Made by a program: the position numbers and the translations under genes
In this document: positions 22,490 through 31,094 of the stretch, piece by piece
How positions within the stretch are numbered: the stretch's first letter is position 1
Layout: the number at the start of each line of letters is the position of its first letter
Notes under the pieces: model-generated
Databases searched by the model: none
The model's input: the letters and a program-made list of their open reading frames with translations, nothing else
What the model was told of the DNA's origin: nothing
DNA from: JAIBJN01 sp963842305
GTDB lineage: Bacteria; Actinomycetota; Thermoleophilia; Gaiellales; Gaiellaceae
DNA: 64,000 nt
Direction: 5' to 3'
Assembly (NCBI GenBank): GCA_963842305.1
Contig: CAWJFW010000003.1
Coordinates: 496,001 to 560,000 of the forward strand

Positions 22490-23974
22490 GTGCCTGTCGC
22501 CGATCTTCGCTCCTGGATCGACCTGCTCAAGCGGGAGGGCGAGTTGGTGGAGGTCGAGGCGGAGGTCGATCCGTACCTCGAGATCACGGAAATCGTCGAC
22601 CGGGTCGTCAAGTCCGGCGGGGCGGCGCTTCTCTTCAGAAACGTCAGGGGCTCCGAGCGGCCGCTTCTGATCAACCAGTTCGGGACCGAGCGGCGCATGT
22701 GCCTCGCGTTCGGCGAGGAGAGCCTCGACGCGGTCGCGCGGAAGCTCGAGGACGTGCTCGAGATGCAGCCGCCGCAGGGCCTCGTCGAGAAGGTCAAGGG
22801 CCTCGGAAAGCTCAAGCGCCTCGCCGACTCGATGCCGAAGAGCGTCTCGCGCGGGGCGTGCCAGGAGATCGTGCTCGAGCCGGATCTCGATGCGCTTCCG
22901 ATCCAGCACTGCTGGCCCGGAGACCCCGCGCCCTTCATCACGCTTCCGGCCGTGATCACGAAAGACCCGCGGACAGGTGTCCGCAACGTCGGCATGTACC
23001 GGATGCAGAAGATCGACGCGCGCTCGACCTACATGCACTGGCAGATCCACAAAGACGGACGCGCCGACTGGCTCGCAGCCGAAGGGACGATCCCCGTCGC
23101 CGTCGCGCTCGGGCTCGACCCGGTGACGGCCTACTCGGCGAGCGCGCCTCTCCCGAAGCACATCGACGAGCTGATGCTCGCCGGCTTCCTCCGCGGCGAG
23201 GCGGTCGAGACCGTCAAGTGCAAGACCGTCGACCTCGAGGTGCCGGCCAATGCGGAGATCGTCCTCGAGGGGACGATCGAGGCCGGCGACATCGGGATCG
23301 AGGGGCCCTTCGGCGACCACACCGGCTACTACTCGCCGCCCGAGCCGTTCCCGGTCTTCCGACTCTCGGCGATGACGATGCGCCGCGACGCGATCTACCC
23401 GTCGATCGTCGTCGGGATCCCGCCTGCCGAGGACGCCTGGCTCGGAAAGGCGACCGAGCGCATCTTCCTGCCGGCGATCCGCATGACCGTTCCCGAGATC
23501 GTCGACTACGACCTCCCGGTCGCCGGCGCGTTCCACAACTGCGTGATCGTCTCGATCCGCAAGGCGTTCCCTGGCCACGCGAGGAAGGTCATGCACGCCA
23601 TCTGGGGCCTCGGCATGCTGAGCCTCTCCAAGTCGGTCGTCGTCGTCGACCAGTCGGTCGACGTGCACGACTACGAGCAGGTCTTCTTCCACGTCTGTGC
23701 GAACGTCGATCCGAAGCGCGACGTGCTGCTGAGCGAGGGCCCGCTCGACCAGCTCGACCACGCGGCCATGCTGCCCTGCTTCGGCGGTAAGCTCGGCGTC
23801 GACGCGACCCATAAGCTGCCCGAGGAAGGGGCACGGGAATGGCCCGAGCGAATCGAGATGACGCCTGAGGTTCGTGACACCGTCGACCGGCGGTGGGAGG
23901 AGTACGGCCTCGACGTTCCGGCCGCCTCAAACGGGCGAATTTCTCAGGTATTGAGGCAAAAGGTACGTCGTTGA
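22490..23974 (+). CDS. UbiD-family prenylated-FMN decarboxylase (menaquinone branch)
   Basis: 494 residues, full length for UbiD. Motifs of the cofactor and metal sites are present: NVGMYRMQKIDARSTYMHWQIHKDGR (about 164-189), then GEAVETVKCKTVDLEVPANAEIVLEGTI, and the catalytic-loop region EGPFGDHTGYYSPPEPFPVF (about 274-293), whose Glu is expected to act in decarboxylation. The matching flavin prenyltransferase UbiX is encoded at 26635 and the futalosine genes follow, so this is probably the decarboxylase of the 1,4-dihydroxy-6-naphthoate branch. Other aromatic acids remain possible. A bc-complex promoter overlaps its stop. Confidence 0.85.
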   Translation: MPVADLRSWIDLLKREGELVEVEAEVDPYLEITEIVDRVVKSGGAALLFRNVRGSERPLLINQFGTERRMCLAFGEESLDAVARKLEDVLEMQPPQGLVEKVKGLGKLKRLADSMPKSVSRGACQEIVLEPDLDALPIQHCWPGDPAPFITLPAVITKDPRTGVRNVGMYRMQKIDARSTYMHWQIHKDGRADWLAAEGTIPVAVALGLDPVTAYSASAPLPKHIDELMLAGFLRGEAVETVKCKTVDLEVPANAEIVLEGTIEAGDIGIEGPFGDHTGYYSPPEPFPVFRLSAMTMRRDAIYPSIVVGIPPAEDAWLGKATERIFLPAIRMTVPEIVDYDLPVAGAFHNCVIVSIRKAFPGHARKVMHAIWGLGMLSLSKSVVVVDQSVDVHDYEQVFFHVCANVDPKRDVLLSEGPLDQLDHAAMLPCFGGKLGVDATHKLPEEGAREWPERIEMTPEVRDTVDRRWEEYGLDVPAASNGRISQVLRQKVRR

Positions 23975-24000
23975 CAGAAACGCGGGCTCAGCGGGAGAAT
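23971..24000 (+). promoter_or_regulatory. Promoter of the qcr operon
   Basis: A perfect TTGACA (23971-23976) overlaps the ubiD-family stop codon; 18 nt later is GAGAAT (23995-24000). The GTG of qcrA at 24042 has GAAGGGAG upstream, so this transcript carries a leader of about 35 nt. Confidence 0.5.
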
Positions 24001-24041
24001 GGCGGCGCTTGTAACAGCGAGGGCCGTCAGAAGGGAGCCGT

Positions 24042-24968
24042 GTGGCCGACGATCTAGAGCGGCCGGGGGAGACCCCCGAGCACGAGGACGCCGGGGCCCA
24101 CCTTCCCGCTCCCACGATCTGGCCGTTCGCCTTCGCCGGCGCGGTCGCGCTCATCCTCCTCGGTCTGATCGTCAACAAGTGGGCGACGGTGATCGGCGTG
24201 ATCCTCGCCGTCATCTTCGGCTTTCTCTGGATCCGCCAGGTCACCCGCGAGGTTCGCGGCGAGCCCGAGCCCCTCGAAGCTCCGACGCCCGAGCCGTTGG
24301 CGGTCGACGAGGAGGAGGGGCCGCCGCGCTACGAGCGCTCGAAGTTCCTCGAAGGCGCCACGCTCGGGATCGGCGCCGCCATCGGCGCCATCGTCACGCT
24401 CCCGGTGCTCGGCTTCGCCGTCGCTCCCGCCTTCGTCGGCCAGGACTACCCGGACGTCGACCTCGGACCACTCGGCAACTACCCCGAGGGGCAATGGCTG
24501 ATCGCCACGTTCACCTCGGCTCCCATCGACGGCTCCGTGTCGCGGCGAACCGCCTTCGTCCGCTACAACGGGCTCAAGGACAGCGTCCCGAGCTTCTCGA
24601 TCCTCTCGAACCGCTGCGTCCACCTCGGCTGCCCGACGCAGCCGCAGGGCCCGCCGGGTGAGCCGCGCAAGGTCGAGACCTCGGCGCTGCCGGTGGAGCT
24701 GACGCCGACCCAGCCTTCGGGCTACGGCTGTCCGTGCCACGGCGGCGCCTACGACGTCGAGGGAAACCGCGTCGCCGGGCCCCCGGTCCGCGCCCTCGAT
24801 CGGTACGAGTACTCGATCGTCGAGGGCAGCCTCGTGCTCGGCGCGGTCTACAGCGTGGCCGAGGTCGACGGCGAGGGCGCCGACGCAGTGATCGTCAAGT
24901 ACAGCGCCGCCGACCCGGGCGTCCACGTGGACGGGCCAGAGCAGTACCTCTACCCGTACGTGCCGTGA
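24042..24968 (+). CDS. qcrA: Rieske iron-sulfur subunit of the cytochrome bc complex
   Basis: 308 residues. The N-terminus has two hydrophobic segments (WPFAFAGAVALILLGLIV and VIGVILAVIFGFLWI), a basic linker, a third membrane segment (GATLGIGAAIGAIVTLPVLGFAVAP), then the Rieske domain. Cluster ligands are in CVHLGC (about 192-197) and CPCHGG (about 229-234), with a longer insertion between the two boxes than in short Rieske proteins. The three-segment form is usual in actinobacterial QcrA. It passes electrons from menaquinol to the c-type cytochrome domain of QcrC. First gene of qcrABC. Confidence 0.93.
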   Translation: MADDLERPGETPEHEDAGAHLPAPTIWPFAFAGAVALILLGLIVNKWATVIGVILAVIFGFLWIRQVTREVRGEPEPLEAPTPEPLAVDEEEGPPRYERSKFLEGATLGIGAAIGAIVTLPVLGFAVAPAFVGQDYPDVDLGPLGNYPEGQWLIATFTSAPIDGSVSRRTAFVRYNGLKDSVPSFSILSNRCVHLGCPTQPQGPPGEPRKVETSALPVELTPTQPSGYGCPCHGGAYDVEGNRVAGPPVRALDRYEYSIVEGSLVLGAVYSVAEVDGEGADAVIVKYSAADPGVHVDGPEQYLYPYVP

Positions 24969-24978
24969 GGAGCCGCTG

Positions 24979-25796
24979 ATGGCGCGAGCGAAGTCGAAAG
25001 GGAAGCATCCGGTCGGGAAGGCGCTGCTCGATTCCGCTCGACTGGCTCGAAGAGCGGTCCGGGCTGGTCGGCGCGACCAAGTACTTCCTCTTTCGCAAGG
25101 TCCCGCGCGACACGAACTGGTTCCAGACCCTCGGCTCGGCGACCCTGACGGCGTTCATCGTCCAGTTGTTCACCGGCGTCGTCCTCGCCTTTTACTACAA
25201 GCCGTCGCCGAACGAGGCCTACTCGTCGATCCAGTACATCACGAACGACCTCACGCTCGGCTGGCTCGTGCGCGGGATGCACCGCTGGGGCGCGAGCGTC
25301 TTCATCATCCTGCTCTTCCTGCACATGGGGCGGGTGTTCCTGTTCGGCGCCTACAAGTATCCGCGCGAGCTCAACTGGCTGCATCGGTGTCATGCTCCTC
25401 GTGCTGGCGATGCTCGAGGGCTTCACGGGCTACCTGCTCCCCTGGGACCAGACCGCCTACTGGGCCACCGTCGTCGGCATCAACCTGAACGCGACCGCGC
25501 CGTTTGCGGGCCCGTTCCTCTCGGACTTCCTGCGCGGAGGGCAGGAGATCGGCACCGAGACGCTCTCACGCTTCTACTCGCTGCACATGCTGCTGATACC
25601 CGGCGGCCTGATCGGTCTGATCACACTGCACCTCTACCTCGTCATCCGCCTCGGCGTCACGTCGCCCCCTTGGTCGACGCACGCCGCCGGCAGGGAGCGG
25701 GAGGAGGTCATCACCGGCAAGCGGGGCCTCGTCGAGCCGAGGCCGCGGGGCGACGGAGGGGCGGCCGCCGACGTGAGGGGCCGGCCCGAAGCCTGA
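24979..25796 (+). CDS. qcrB: Cytochrome b (N-terminal, b6-like) subunit, two apparent +1 frameshifts
   Basis: The protein is recognisable only by joining three frames. The ATG at 24979 begins MARAKSKGKHPVGKALLD; near 25031-25043 the frame moves by +1 to WLEERSGLVGATKYFLFRKVP and TLTAFIVQLFTGVVLAFYY. At 25382 one extra C moves it again, to IGVMLLVLAMLEGFTGYLLPWDQ. All heme ligands are then in place: HRWGASVFIILLFLHM and RFYSLHMLLIPGGLIGLITLH. It binds both b hemes and the quinol site. As the gene should be essential for this complex, sequence error is more likely than decay. Its length and the following gene show a split cytochrome b. Confidence 0.85.
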
Positions 25797-25800
25797 TGCC

Positions 25801-26616
25801 ATGAGCAACGAAAAGGAACGGGCCTACTTCAAGCGGTACAAGGAGGACGTCCAGCGCGAGGGGAAGTCCTTCTACCCGTGGGCGATGTTCCACGACACCG
25901 TGATGAGCCTGGTCGTCGTGTGCGTCATCGTCGGCCTTGCGTGCATCTGGTACTTCACCTCGGGCGAGGAGGCCGGCGACGCGGGCGTCCTCGGCCCGCG
26001 CTACACGGCGGAGGCCGATCCGGGCACGACGTCGTTCGTGCCGCGCCCGGACTGGTACTTCTACTTCCTCTTCTACCTCCTGCGGATCTTCAAATGGCCG
26101 GAGTCGGTCATCCTCGGAACGGTCGGGATCCCGACGATCGCACTGATCCTGCTCGTGATCCTTCCGTTCGTCGACCGCCGGCGGGAGCGCCGCCTCGTTC
26201 GGCGACCCGTCGCAGTCGTCGCCGCGCTCCTCGTCATCGCGTCGATGGGCGTCCTCACCTACAAGGGCGCGACCGCCGAGGAGGCGCTCGCCTCCGAGAA
26301 CGTCGAGCTCGTCGGCGAGTGGACGGAGGTGCAGGGGCTTTCCGAGGAAGGCGCCGAGGGGGCGACCCTCTTCGCCGAGTCGGGCTGCATGAACTGCCAC
26401 ACGTACCTCGGCGCGGGCTCGAGCAACCTCGGCGCCCCCGATCTCTCGGAGATCGGCGCCTCCGGCATGACGGCGGAGGACTTCGCCGCCTACGTCGCCA
26501 ACCCGGCCGATTTCGGCAACACCGTCATGCCCTCGTTCGCGAATCTCGGCGAAGAGAACCTGCGGCTTCTCGGCATCTTCCTCTCCGAGTCGAAGGGCGC
26601 GGGCGGCGGCGAGTAG
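25801..26616 (+). CDS. qcrC: Cytochrome b C-terminal domain (subunit IV) fused to cytochrome c
   Basis: 271 residues. After a basic start, a membrane segment (FHDTVMSLVVVCVIVGLACIWYF) leads to the subunit IV signature RPDWYFYFLFYLLRIFKWPE (about 80-99) and two more membrane segments. The C-terminal third is a monoheme cytochrome c domain with CMNCH at residue 196 and a likely Met ligand in TVMPSFANLGEENLRLLGIFL. This fusion replaces a separate cytochrome c1, as in the menaquinol:cytochrome c reductases of Bacillus. The heme domain would face the outside and pass electrons to the terminal oxidase branch. Confidence 0.92.
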   Translation: MSNEKERAYFKRYKEDVQREGKSFYPWAMFHDTVMSLVVVCVIVGLACIWYFTSGEEAGDAGVLGPRYTAEADPGTTSFVPRPDWYFYFLFYLLRIFKWPESVILGTVGIPTIALILLVILPFVDRRRERRLVRRPVAVVAALLVIASMGVLTYKGATAEEALASENVELVGEWTEVQGLSEEGAEGATLFAESGCMNCHTYLGAGSSNLGAPDLSEIGASGMTAEDFAAYVANPADFGNTVMPSFANLGEENLRLLGIFLSESKGAGGGE

Positions 26617-26634
26617 CGACCCCGCCTGGGGCCC

Positions 26635-27219
26635 GTGAACGTCTTCCTCGGAATAACCGGCGCGTCGGGCGCTCCGTATGCGGCACGCCTGCTGCAGGCG
26701 CTCTCGGCGTCGGGTGCCGAGGTCGGCCTCTGCATCTCGGACGCCGGCGTACAGGTCTGCGGGGCCGAACTCTACGGCGACATCGCGCTGGGGCGCGACG
26801 AAGTGACGCGGAGGCTGGTGGACGGGCTCGACGGCGTCTCGGTCATCGGTCTGCGCGACTACACGACGCCGTATGCAAGCGGCTCCGCCCGGGTCGACGG
26901 CTACGTCGTCTGCCCCTGCTCGATGTCGACAGCGGCCAGCATTGCCGCCGGTGCTATGGCGAACCTCGTCCATCGAGCAGCGTCCGTTGCGTTGAAGGAG
27001 GAGCGAAAACTCGTCCTCGTGCCGCGCGAGACGCCGCTCTCGACGATCCACCTGGAGAACCTCCTGCGCCTGCGCCGAGCCGGTGCGACAGTCGTCATGG
27101 CGGCCCCGGGCTTCTACCATGGCCCCGAAACCATCGACGATCTGGTCAACTTCGTCGTTGCGCGATGTCTGGACCAGCTGGGAATCGACCAGTCGCTCGT
27201 CAGCCGGTGGGGTCAGTGA
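26635..27219 (+). CDS. ubiX: UbiX-family flavin prenyltransferase
   Basis: 194 residues, the family's full length. The N-terminus has the flavin-binding motif VFLGITGASGAPYAARLLQAL, and CPCSMSTAASIAAGAMANLVHRAA (about 93-116), LVPRETPLSTIHLENLLRL and AAPGFYHGPETIDDLVNFVV complete it. It joins dimethylallyl phosphate to FMN to make the prenylated cofactor used by UbiD-type decarboxylases; the UbiD homologue at 22490 is the obvious client. Its stop overlaps the GTG of the next gene, so it heads the quinone-tailoring operon. Confidence 0.93.
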   Translation: MNVFLGITGASGAPYAARLLQALSASGAEVGLCISDAGVQVCGAELYGDIALGRDEVTRRLVDGLDGVSVIGLRDYTTPYASGSARVDGYVVCPCSMSTAASIAAGAMANLVHRAASVALKEERKLVLVPRETPLSTIHLENLLRLRRAGATVVMAAPGFYHGPETIDDLVNFVVARCLDQLGIDQSLVSRWGQ

Positions 27220-27893
27220 GCTCCGGCACGCTCGCCCCAGCCGCCGTCGAGGGCATGTTCGACCGCATCGCGCCGGTCTACGACACGATGAATCGCCTGA
27301 TGACGGCGGGACTCGACCGCCGCTGGCGGCGACTGACCGTGAGCGCGGTCGTGCGGCCCGGCGACAGGGTGCTCGACGCCTGCTGCGGTACCGGTGACCT
27401 GGCGGTCGAGGCGGAGCGGGCCGGGGGCAACGTCACCGGGCTCGACTTCTCCGACCGCATGCTCGAGCGCGCCCGGCGAAAGTCGGATGGCGTCGAGTGG
27501 ATCCGTGGCGACATGCTTGCGCTCCCGTTCGCCGACGGGTCCTTCGACGCGGTCACGGTCGGCTTCGGAATTCGCAACGTCGCGGACCTCGGCGCCGGGC
27601 TCCGTGAGCTGCAACGTGTGCTCCGGCCCGGCGGGCGCCTCGGCTGTCTCGAGATCACCCGTCCGACAGGGGTGCTTCGACCCTTCTTCGCACTCTGGTT
27701 CGACGGGCTCGTACCACTGGCGGGGAAGCTGCTTCCGGGCGGCTCGGCCTACACCTATCTCCCCGCGAGCGTGCGCCGCTTCCCCGGGCCGGCCGATCTC
27801 GGCACCGCGATGCGCGACGCAGGCTTCGACGAGGTCGGCTGGCGCCTCCTCGGCGGTGGAATCGTCGCGCTCCATGTTGCGAGGACGGGATGA
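27216..27893 (+). CDS. menG: Demethylmenaquinone methyltransferase (UbiE/MenG family)
   Basis: 225 residues from GTG 27216 (a GTG 9 nt earlier is possible). Family motifs: FDRIAPVYDTMNRLMTAGLDRRWRR, the SAM-binding loop VLDACCGTGDLAVEA (about 50-64), GDMLALPFADGSFDAVTVGFGIRNVADL and RVLRPGGRLGCLEITRP. It adds the last methyl group of menaquinone. Position between ubiX and a polyprenyl synthase, with ATGA overlap downstream, fits that step. Ubiquinone synthesis is not expected in an organism with futalosine genes. Confidence 0.9.
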   Translation: MSSGTLAPAAVEGMFDRIAPVYDTMNRLMTAGLDRRWRRLTVSAVVRPGDRVLDACCGTGDLAVEAERAGGNVTGLDFSDRMLERARRKSDGVEWIRGDMLALPFADGSFDAVTVGFGIRNVADLGAGLRELQRVLRPGGRLGCLEITRPTGVLRPFFALWFDGLVPLAGKLLPGGSAYTYLPASVRRFPGPADLGTAMRDAGFDEVGWRLLGGGIVALHVARTG

Positions 27894-28810
27894 GTGCGCT
27901 CGCAACCGTCCGCGCCGCTCCGGGCCTCGACGCCTACCTGGAGCAGCTCGAGGCGCGGCTCGAGCGGTCCGTCGGCTCGCATCCGGGACTCGTCGGCGAA
28001 ATCGGTACGGACACGCTGGCAGCGGGCGGCAAGCGGCTGCGACCGGTGCTCGTCTTCCTCTGCACGCCTCCGGACGACCGGGCCGGCGAGCGGGCAGTCG
28101 CGGGCGGCGCTGCCGTCGAGCTCGTGCACATGGCGACGCTCGTCCACGACGACCTGCTCGACGGCGCCGACCTCCGCCGCGGACGCCCGACCGCCTGGGC
28201 CGAGCACGGAGACGGCGCGGCGAAGGCCACGGGCGACTACCTCTTCGCGCGCGCCTTCGCCGAGCTCGCGGGAACCGGCGACGCCGAGGCCGTCGCCGTG
28301 CTTGCCGACGCGGCTCTCGCGCTCGCCCGTGGCGAGGCTCTCCAGCGCCGGCAGGCATTCAGGCCCGACACCTCCGTGGACGAATACCTCGCCCGCTGCT
28401 CGCTCAAGACCGGCAAGCTCTTCGAGGCGGCGTGCGTCATCGGCGGGGCGCGGCCGGAGCTCGGGTTCTTCGGCCTGTCGCTCGGCGTCGCGTTCCAGAT
28501 CGCCGACGACATCCTCGACTGCACGGGCGACTTCGACACGACGGGGAAAGCCCCCGGCGTCGATCTGCGCGACGGGACGCCGACGCTGCCGCTCATCCTC
28601 GCCGCCCGCGAGGACGAGGGCATCCGGCGCGCGCTGGCGGGCCAGCAGGTGGACGGCGCGCTCGAGCGGGTGGCCGCCACGGGCGCGATCGAGACCGCGC
28701 GCGGCTTCGCCCTCGAGTACGCTGCCCGTGCCAGGGCGGCGCTCGACGGGGAGCCGGACCGCGAGTCGCTCGAAGCCCTCACGCATCTGGTGGTCGACCG
28801 GGATGGATGA
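27890..28810 (+). CDS. trans-polyprenyl diphosphate synthase (menaquinone side chain)
   Basis: 306 residues with the all-helical isoprenyl synthase fold. First Asp-rich motif VHDDLLDGADLRRGRPT (about 85-101), GGKRLRPVLVFLC upstream, GDYLFARAFAELA, and second Asp-rich motif FQIADDILDCTGD (about 202-214). It condenses isopentenyl diphosphate units onto an allylic primer; the product length cannot be told from motifs, but its setting among menaquinone genes suggests the quinone tail. ATGA overlaps on both ends link it to menG and mqnE. Confidence 0.9.
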   Translation: MSALATVRAAPGLDAYLEQLEARLERSVGSHPGLVGEIGTDTLAAGGKRLRPVLVFLCTPPDDRAGERAVAGGAAVELVHMATLVHDDLLDGADLRRGRPTAWAEHGDGAAKATGDYLFARAFAELAGTGDAEAVAVLADAALALARGEALQRRQAFRPDTSVDEYLARCSLKTGKLFEAACVIGGARPELGFFGLSLGVAFQIADDILDCTGDFDTTGKAPGVDLRDGTPTLPLILAAREDEGIRRALAGQQVDGALERVAATGAIETARGFALEYAARARAALDGEPDRESLEALTHLVVDRDG

Positions 28811-29922
28811 GTAGCGTGGCGATCGTGACGCAGCAGTCGGCGCTCGACGCGATCCACGAGAAGGTGGCGGCCAACGAACGCCTCGACTTCGAGGACGGCC
28901 TCACGCTGATGGAGTCCGACGACCTCCTCCAGCTCGGTGAGCTGGCCGACACGGCGCGCCGGGTCCGCGGCGGTGGCGACGAGGTCTACTTCGTCCAGAA
29001 CCTGTATCTGAACCAGACGAACGTGTGCCGCGTGAAGTGCAAGTTCTGCGCCTTCGCCGTCACGCAGAAGCAGGCGGGCGCGTACACGACCACGCCGGAC
29101 GAGCTGGTCGAGGATGCGCTGCGCCAGCGTGAGCTCACCGGCTTCACCGAGATCCACATGGTGAACGGCGAGAATCCGCACGTCGGCTTCGACTTCTACG
29201 TGGACACGATCCGCTCCCTGCGCGAGGCGATGCCCGACGTGCAACTGAAGTGCTACACGGCGAGCGAGATCCACCACATGACGAAACTCTCGGGCCTCTC
29301 GCACGAGCAGGTCCTCGTCGAGCTGAAGGCGGCGGGGCTCGACTCACTACCGGGCGGCGGCGCCGAGGTCTTCGCCGACCGCGTGCGGAGGCTCATCGCT
29401 CCCGGGAAGGAGCACCCCGACTTCTGGTTCCACACGCATCGCACCGCCCACGGCCTCGGCATGCAGACGCACTGCACGATGCTCTACGGCCATGTGGAGA
29501 CGTACGAGGAGCGCGTGGACCACCTGCTCCGCCTGCGCGAGCTCCAGGACGAGACTGGCGGCTTCCTCGCCTTCATCCCGCTGGCGTTCCATCCGGAGAA
29601 CACGGTCTTCGAGCGGCGCGGCTGGACGCACACGGCGGGCTCCGACGACCTCAAGATGATCGCGGTCTCGCGGCTCCTGCTCGACAACATCGAGAACGTG
29701 AAGGCCTACTGGATCATGATGGGGATGCCGCTCGCGGCCGTTGCGCTGCACTTCGGCGCGAACGACGTCCAGGGCACGGTCGTGCGCGAGGAGATCTTTC
29801 ACGCGGCCGGCGCGACGACCGAGACGGAGCAGAAGATCGACGAGCTTGTCCGCTTCGTCCGGGAGGCGGGGCGCGTTCCGGTCCAGCGCGACACGTTCTA
29901 CAACGAGGTTCGCCGGTGGTGA
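28807..29922 (+). CDS. mqnE: Aminodeoxyfutalosine synthase
   Basis: 371 residues. A radical SAM enzyme with CRVKCKFCAF (CxxxCxxC, about 74-83) that joins 3-[(1-carboxyvinyl)oxy]benzoate to SAM-derived adenosine. Typical MqnE stretches follow: GFTEIHMVNGENPHVGFDFYVD, LPGGGAEVFADRVRRLIAPGKE, THRTAHGLGMQTHCTMLYGHVET and the C-terminal FHAAGATTETEQKID. Start at ATG 28807, overlapping the upstream stop (ATGA). It is paired with mqnA and mqnC immediately downstream, defining the futalosine route. Confidence 0.94.
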   Translation: MSSVAIVTQQSALDAIHEKVAANERLDFEDGLTLMESDDLLQLGELADTARRVRGGGDEVYFVQNLYLNQTNVCRVKCKFCAFAVTQKQAGAYTTTPDELVEDALRQRELTGFTEIHMVNGENPHVGFDFYVDTIRSLREAMPDVQLKCYTASEIHHMTKLSGLSHEQVLVELKAAGLDSLPGGGAEVFADRVRRLIAPGKEHPDFWFHTHRTAHGLGMQTHCTMLYGHVETYEERVDHLLRLRELQDETGGFLAFIPLAFHPENTVFERRGWTHTAGSDDLKMIAVSRLLLDNIENVKAYWIMMGMPLAAVALHFGANDVQGTVVREEIFHAAGATTETEQKIDELVRFVREAGRVPVQRDTFYNEVRRW

Positions 29923-29924
29923 GC

Positions 29925-30333
29925 ATGACGCAGACGATCCCGGCGCTCCCTGTCCGGGACGTGGCCAAGTCGATCGAGTTCTACCGCGACAAGCTCGGCT
30001 TCGAGGTGCTTCACCATGACGGAGGCTTTGCGGTCGTGGGACGGGACGAGGCAGTTCTCCACCTCTGGGAGGCGGGCGATCGAGAGCTGGCGCGAGCGCG
30101 ACTCCATCGAGCAGCCGGTCCGGTCCGGTGCCGAATCGTTCATCGCCGGGACGGCGAGCTGCCGGATCCGCGTCGAGGACGTCGACGGGCTCCATGCCGA
30201 GTTGGCGGCGGCCCACGTGCTCCACCCTGCGTCGAGCGACGGCGTCACGGACACGGACTACGGTGCGCGCGACTTCGCCACACTGGATCTCGACGGCAAC
30301 CTCGTCATCTTCTTCCGCTGGGATTTCGAATGA
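29925..30333 (+). CDS. VOC-family (glyoxalase/bleomycin resistance-like) protein, apparent +1 frameshift
   Basis: The ATG at 29925 starts a typical VOC protein: IPALPVRDVAKSIEFYRDKLGFEVLHHDGGFAVVGRDEAVLHLWEA. The expected continuation, ESWRERDSIEQPVRSGAESFI then RIRVEDVDGLHAELAA and RDFATLDLDGNLVIFFRWDFE, is in the next frame. Removing one C at 30081 restores a continuous 135-residue protein (GDESWRERDS). VOC domains bind a divalent metal and small molecules; this subgroup often includes antibiotic-binding proteins. It sits between mqnE and mqnA with an overlap to the latter, so it is co-transcribed with the futalosine genes. Confidence 0.75.
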
Positions 30334-31094
30334 TCCGGCTCGGCCGCATCTCCTACGTGAACATGGCGCCCGTCTTCCACCGGCTCGACGCCGAGGTCGA
30401 GGAAGTCCACGGCGTCCCGACCGACCTGAACGCACGCCTGCTGGCGGGGGAGATCGACCTCGCCCCGATCTCGTCGATCGAATACGCGCGGCATGCCGAC
30501 CGGCTCCGCATCCTGCCGCGCCTCTGCGTCTCCTCCGAAGGGGCCGTCGACTCGATCCAGCTCGTGTCACGAACCCCGCTCGAGCACATCGACTCGGTGG
30601 CGGTGACGCCGGAGAGCGCGACGTCGGTCGTGCTGACGAAGGTCCTCTTGCCCGACGCCGTGCTCGTTCCGCTTGGCAAGAAGGCCGAGGCGAAGCTCCT
30701 GATCGGTGACGCGGCGCTCCGGAGTGCCTTCGAGGATCCGACGCCCCACCACGACCTTGGGAGGCTCTGGCTCGAGCGAACCGGCCTGCCGATGGTCTTC
30801 GCAGTCTGGGCGTGCCCCGACCCGGCGCCGCCGGGGGTCCGTGAGCTCGAGGAGGCTCTGGTCTCCTCGGTTCGGCTCGCGCGCGCCGAGCCGGAGCGCC
30901 TGGCGTTCGAGGCGAGCACGGCCTACGGCTATCCCGCGGGCTTCCTCGCCCGTTATTTCGAAAAGCTCCGTTACAGCTTCGGGCCCCGCGAGCGGGCGGG
31001 GCTGATCACGTTCTTCGAGCTCGCCCGAGACGTCGGGGAGCTGGAGCGGGTGCCGGAGCTTCGCTTTGTCGCAGCGGAGGCGGTGTCGGCGTGA
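30330..31094 (+). CDS. mqnA: Chorismate dehydratase
   Basis: 254 residues from the ATG at 30330. MqnA has a periplasmic-binding-protein-like fold and removes water from chorismate, the first step of the futalosine pathway. Motifs: IRLGRISYVNMAPVFHRL at the start, GVPTDLNARLLAGEIDLAPISSIEYARH, LCVSSEGAVDSIQLVSR, and TGLPMVFAVWAC. Its ATG overlaps the stop of the VOC gene and its end overlaps mqnC (GTGA). Confidence 0.93.
   Translation: MIRLGRISYVNMAPVFHRLDAEVEEVHGVPTDLNARLLAGEIDLAPISSIEYARHADRLRILPRLCVSSEGAVDSIQLVSRTPLEHIDSVAVTPESATSVVLTKVLLPDAVLVPLGKKAEAKLLIGDAALRSAFEDPTPHHDLGRLWLERTGLPMVFAVWACPDPAPPGVRELEEALVSSVRLARAEPERLAFEASTAYGYPAGFLARYFEKLRYSFGPRERAGLITFFELARDVGELERVPELRFVAAEAVSA

Noticed and set aside
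25711..27120. 469-codon minus-strand open frame
   Set aside because: Antisense to qcrC and ubiX, which have intact family motifs.
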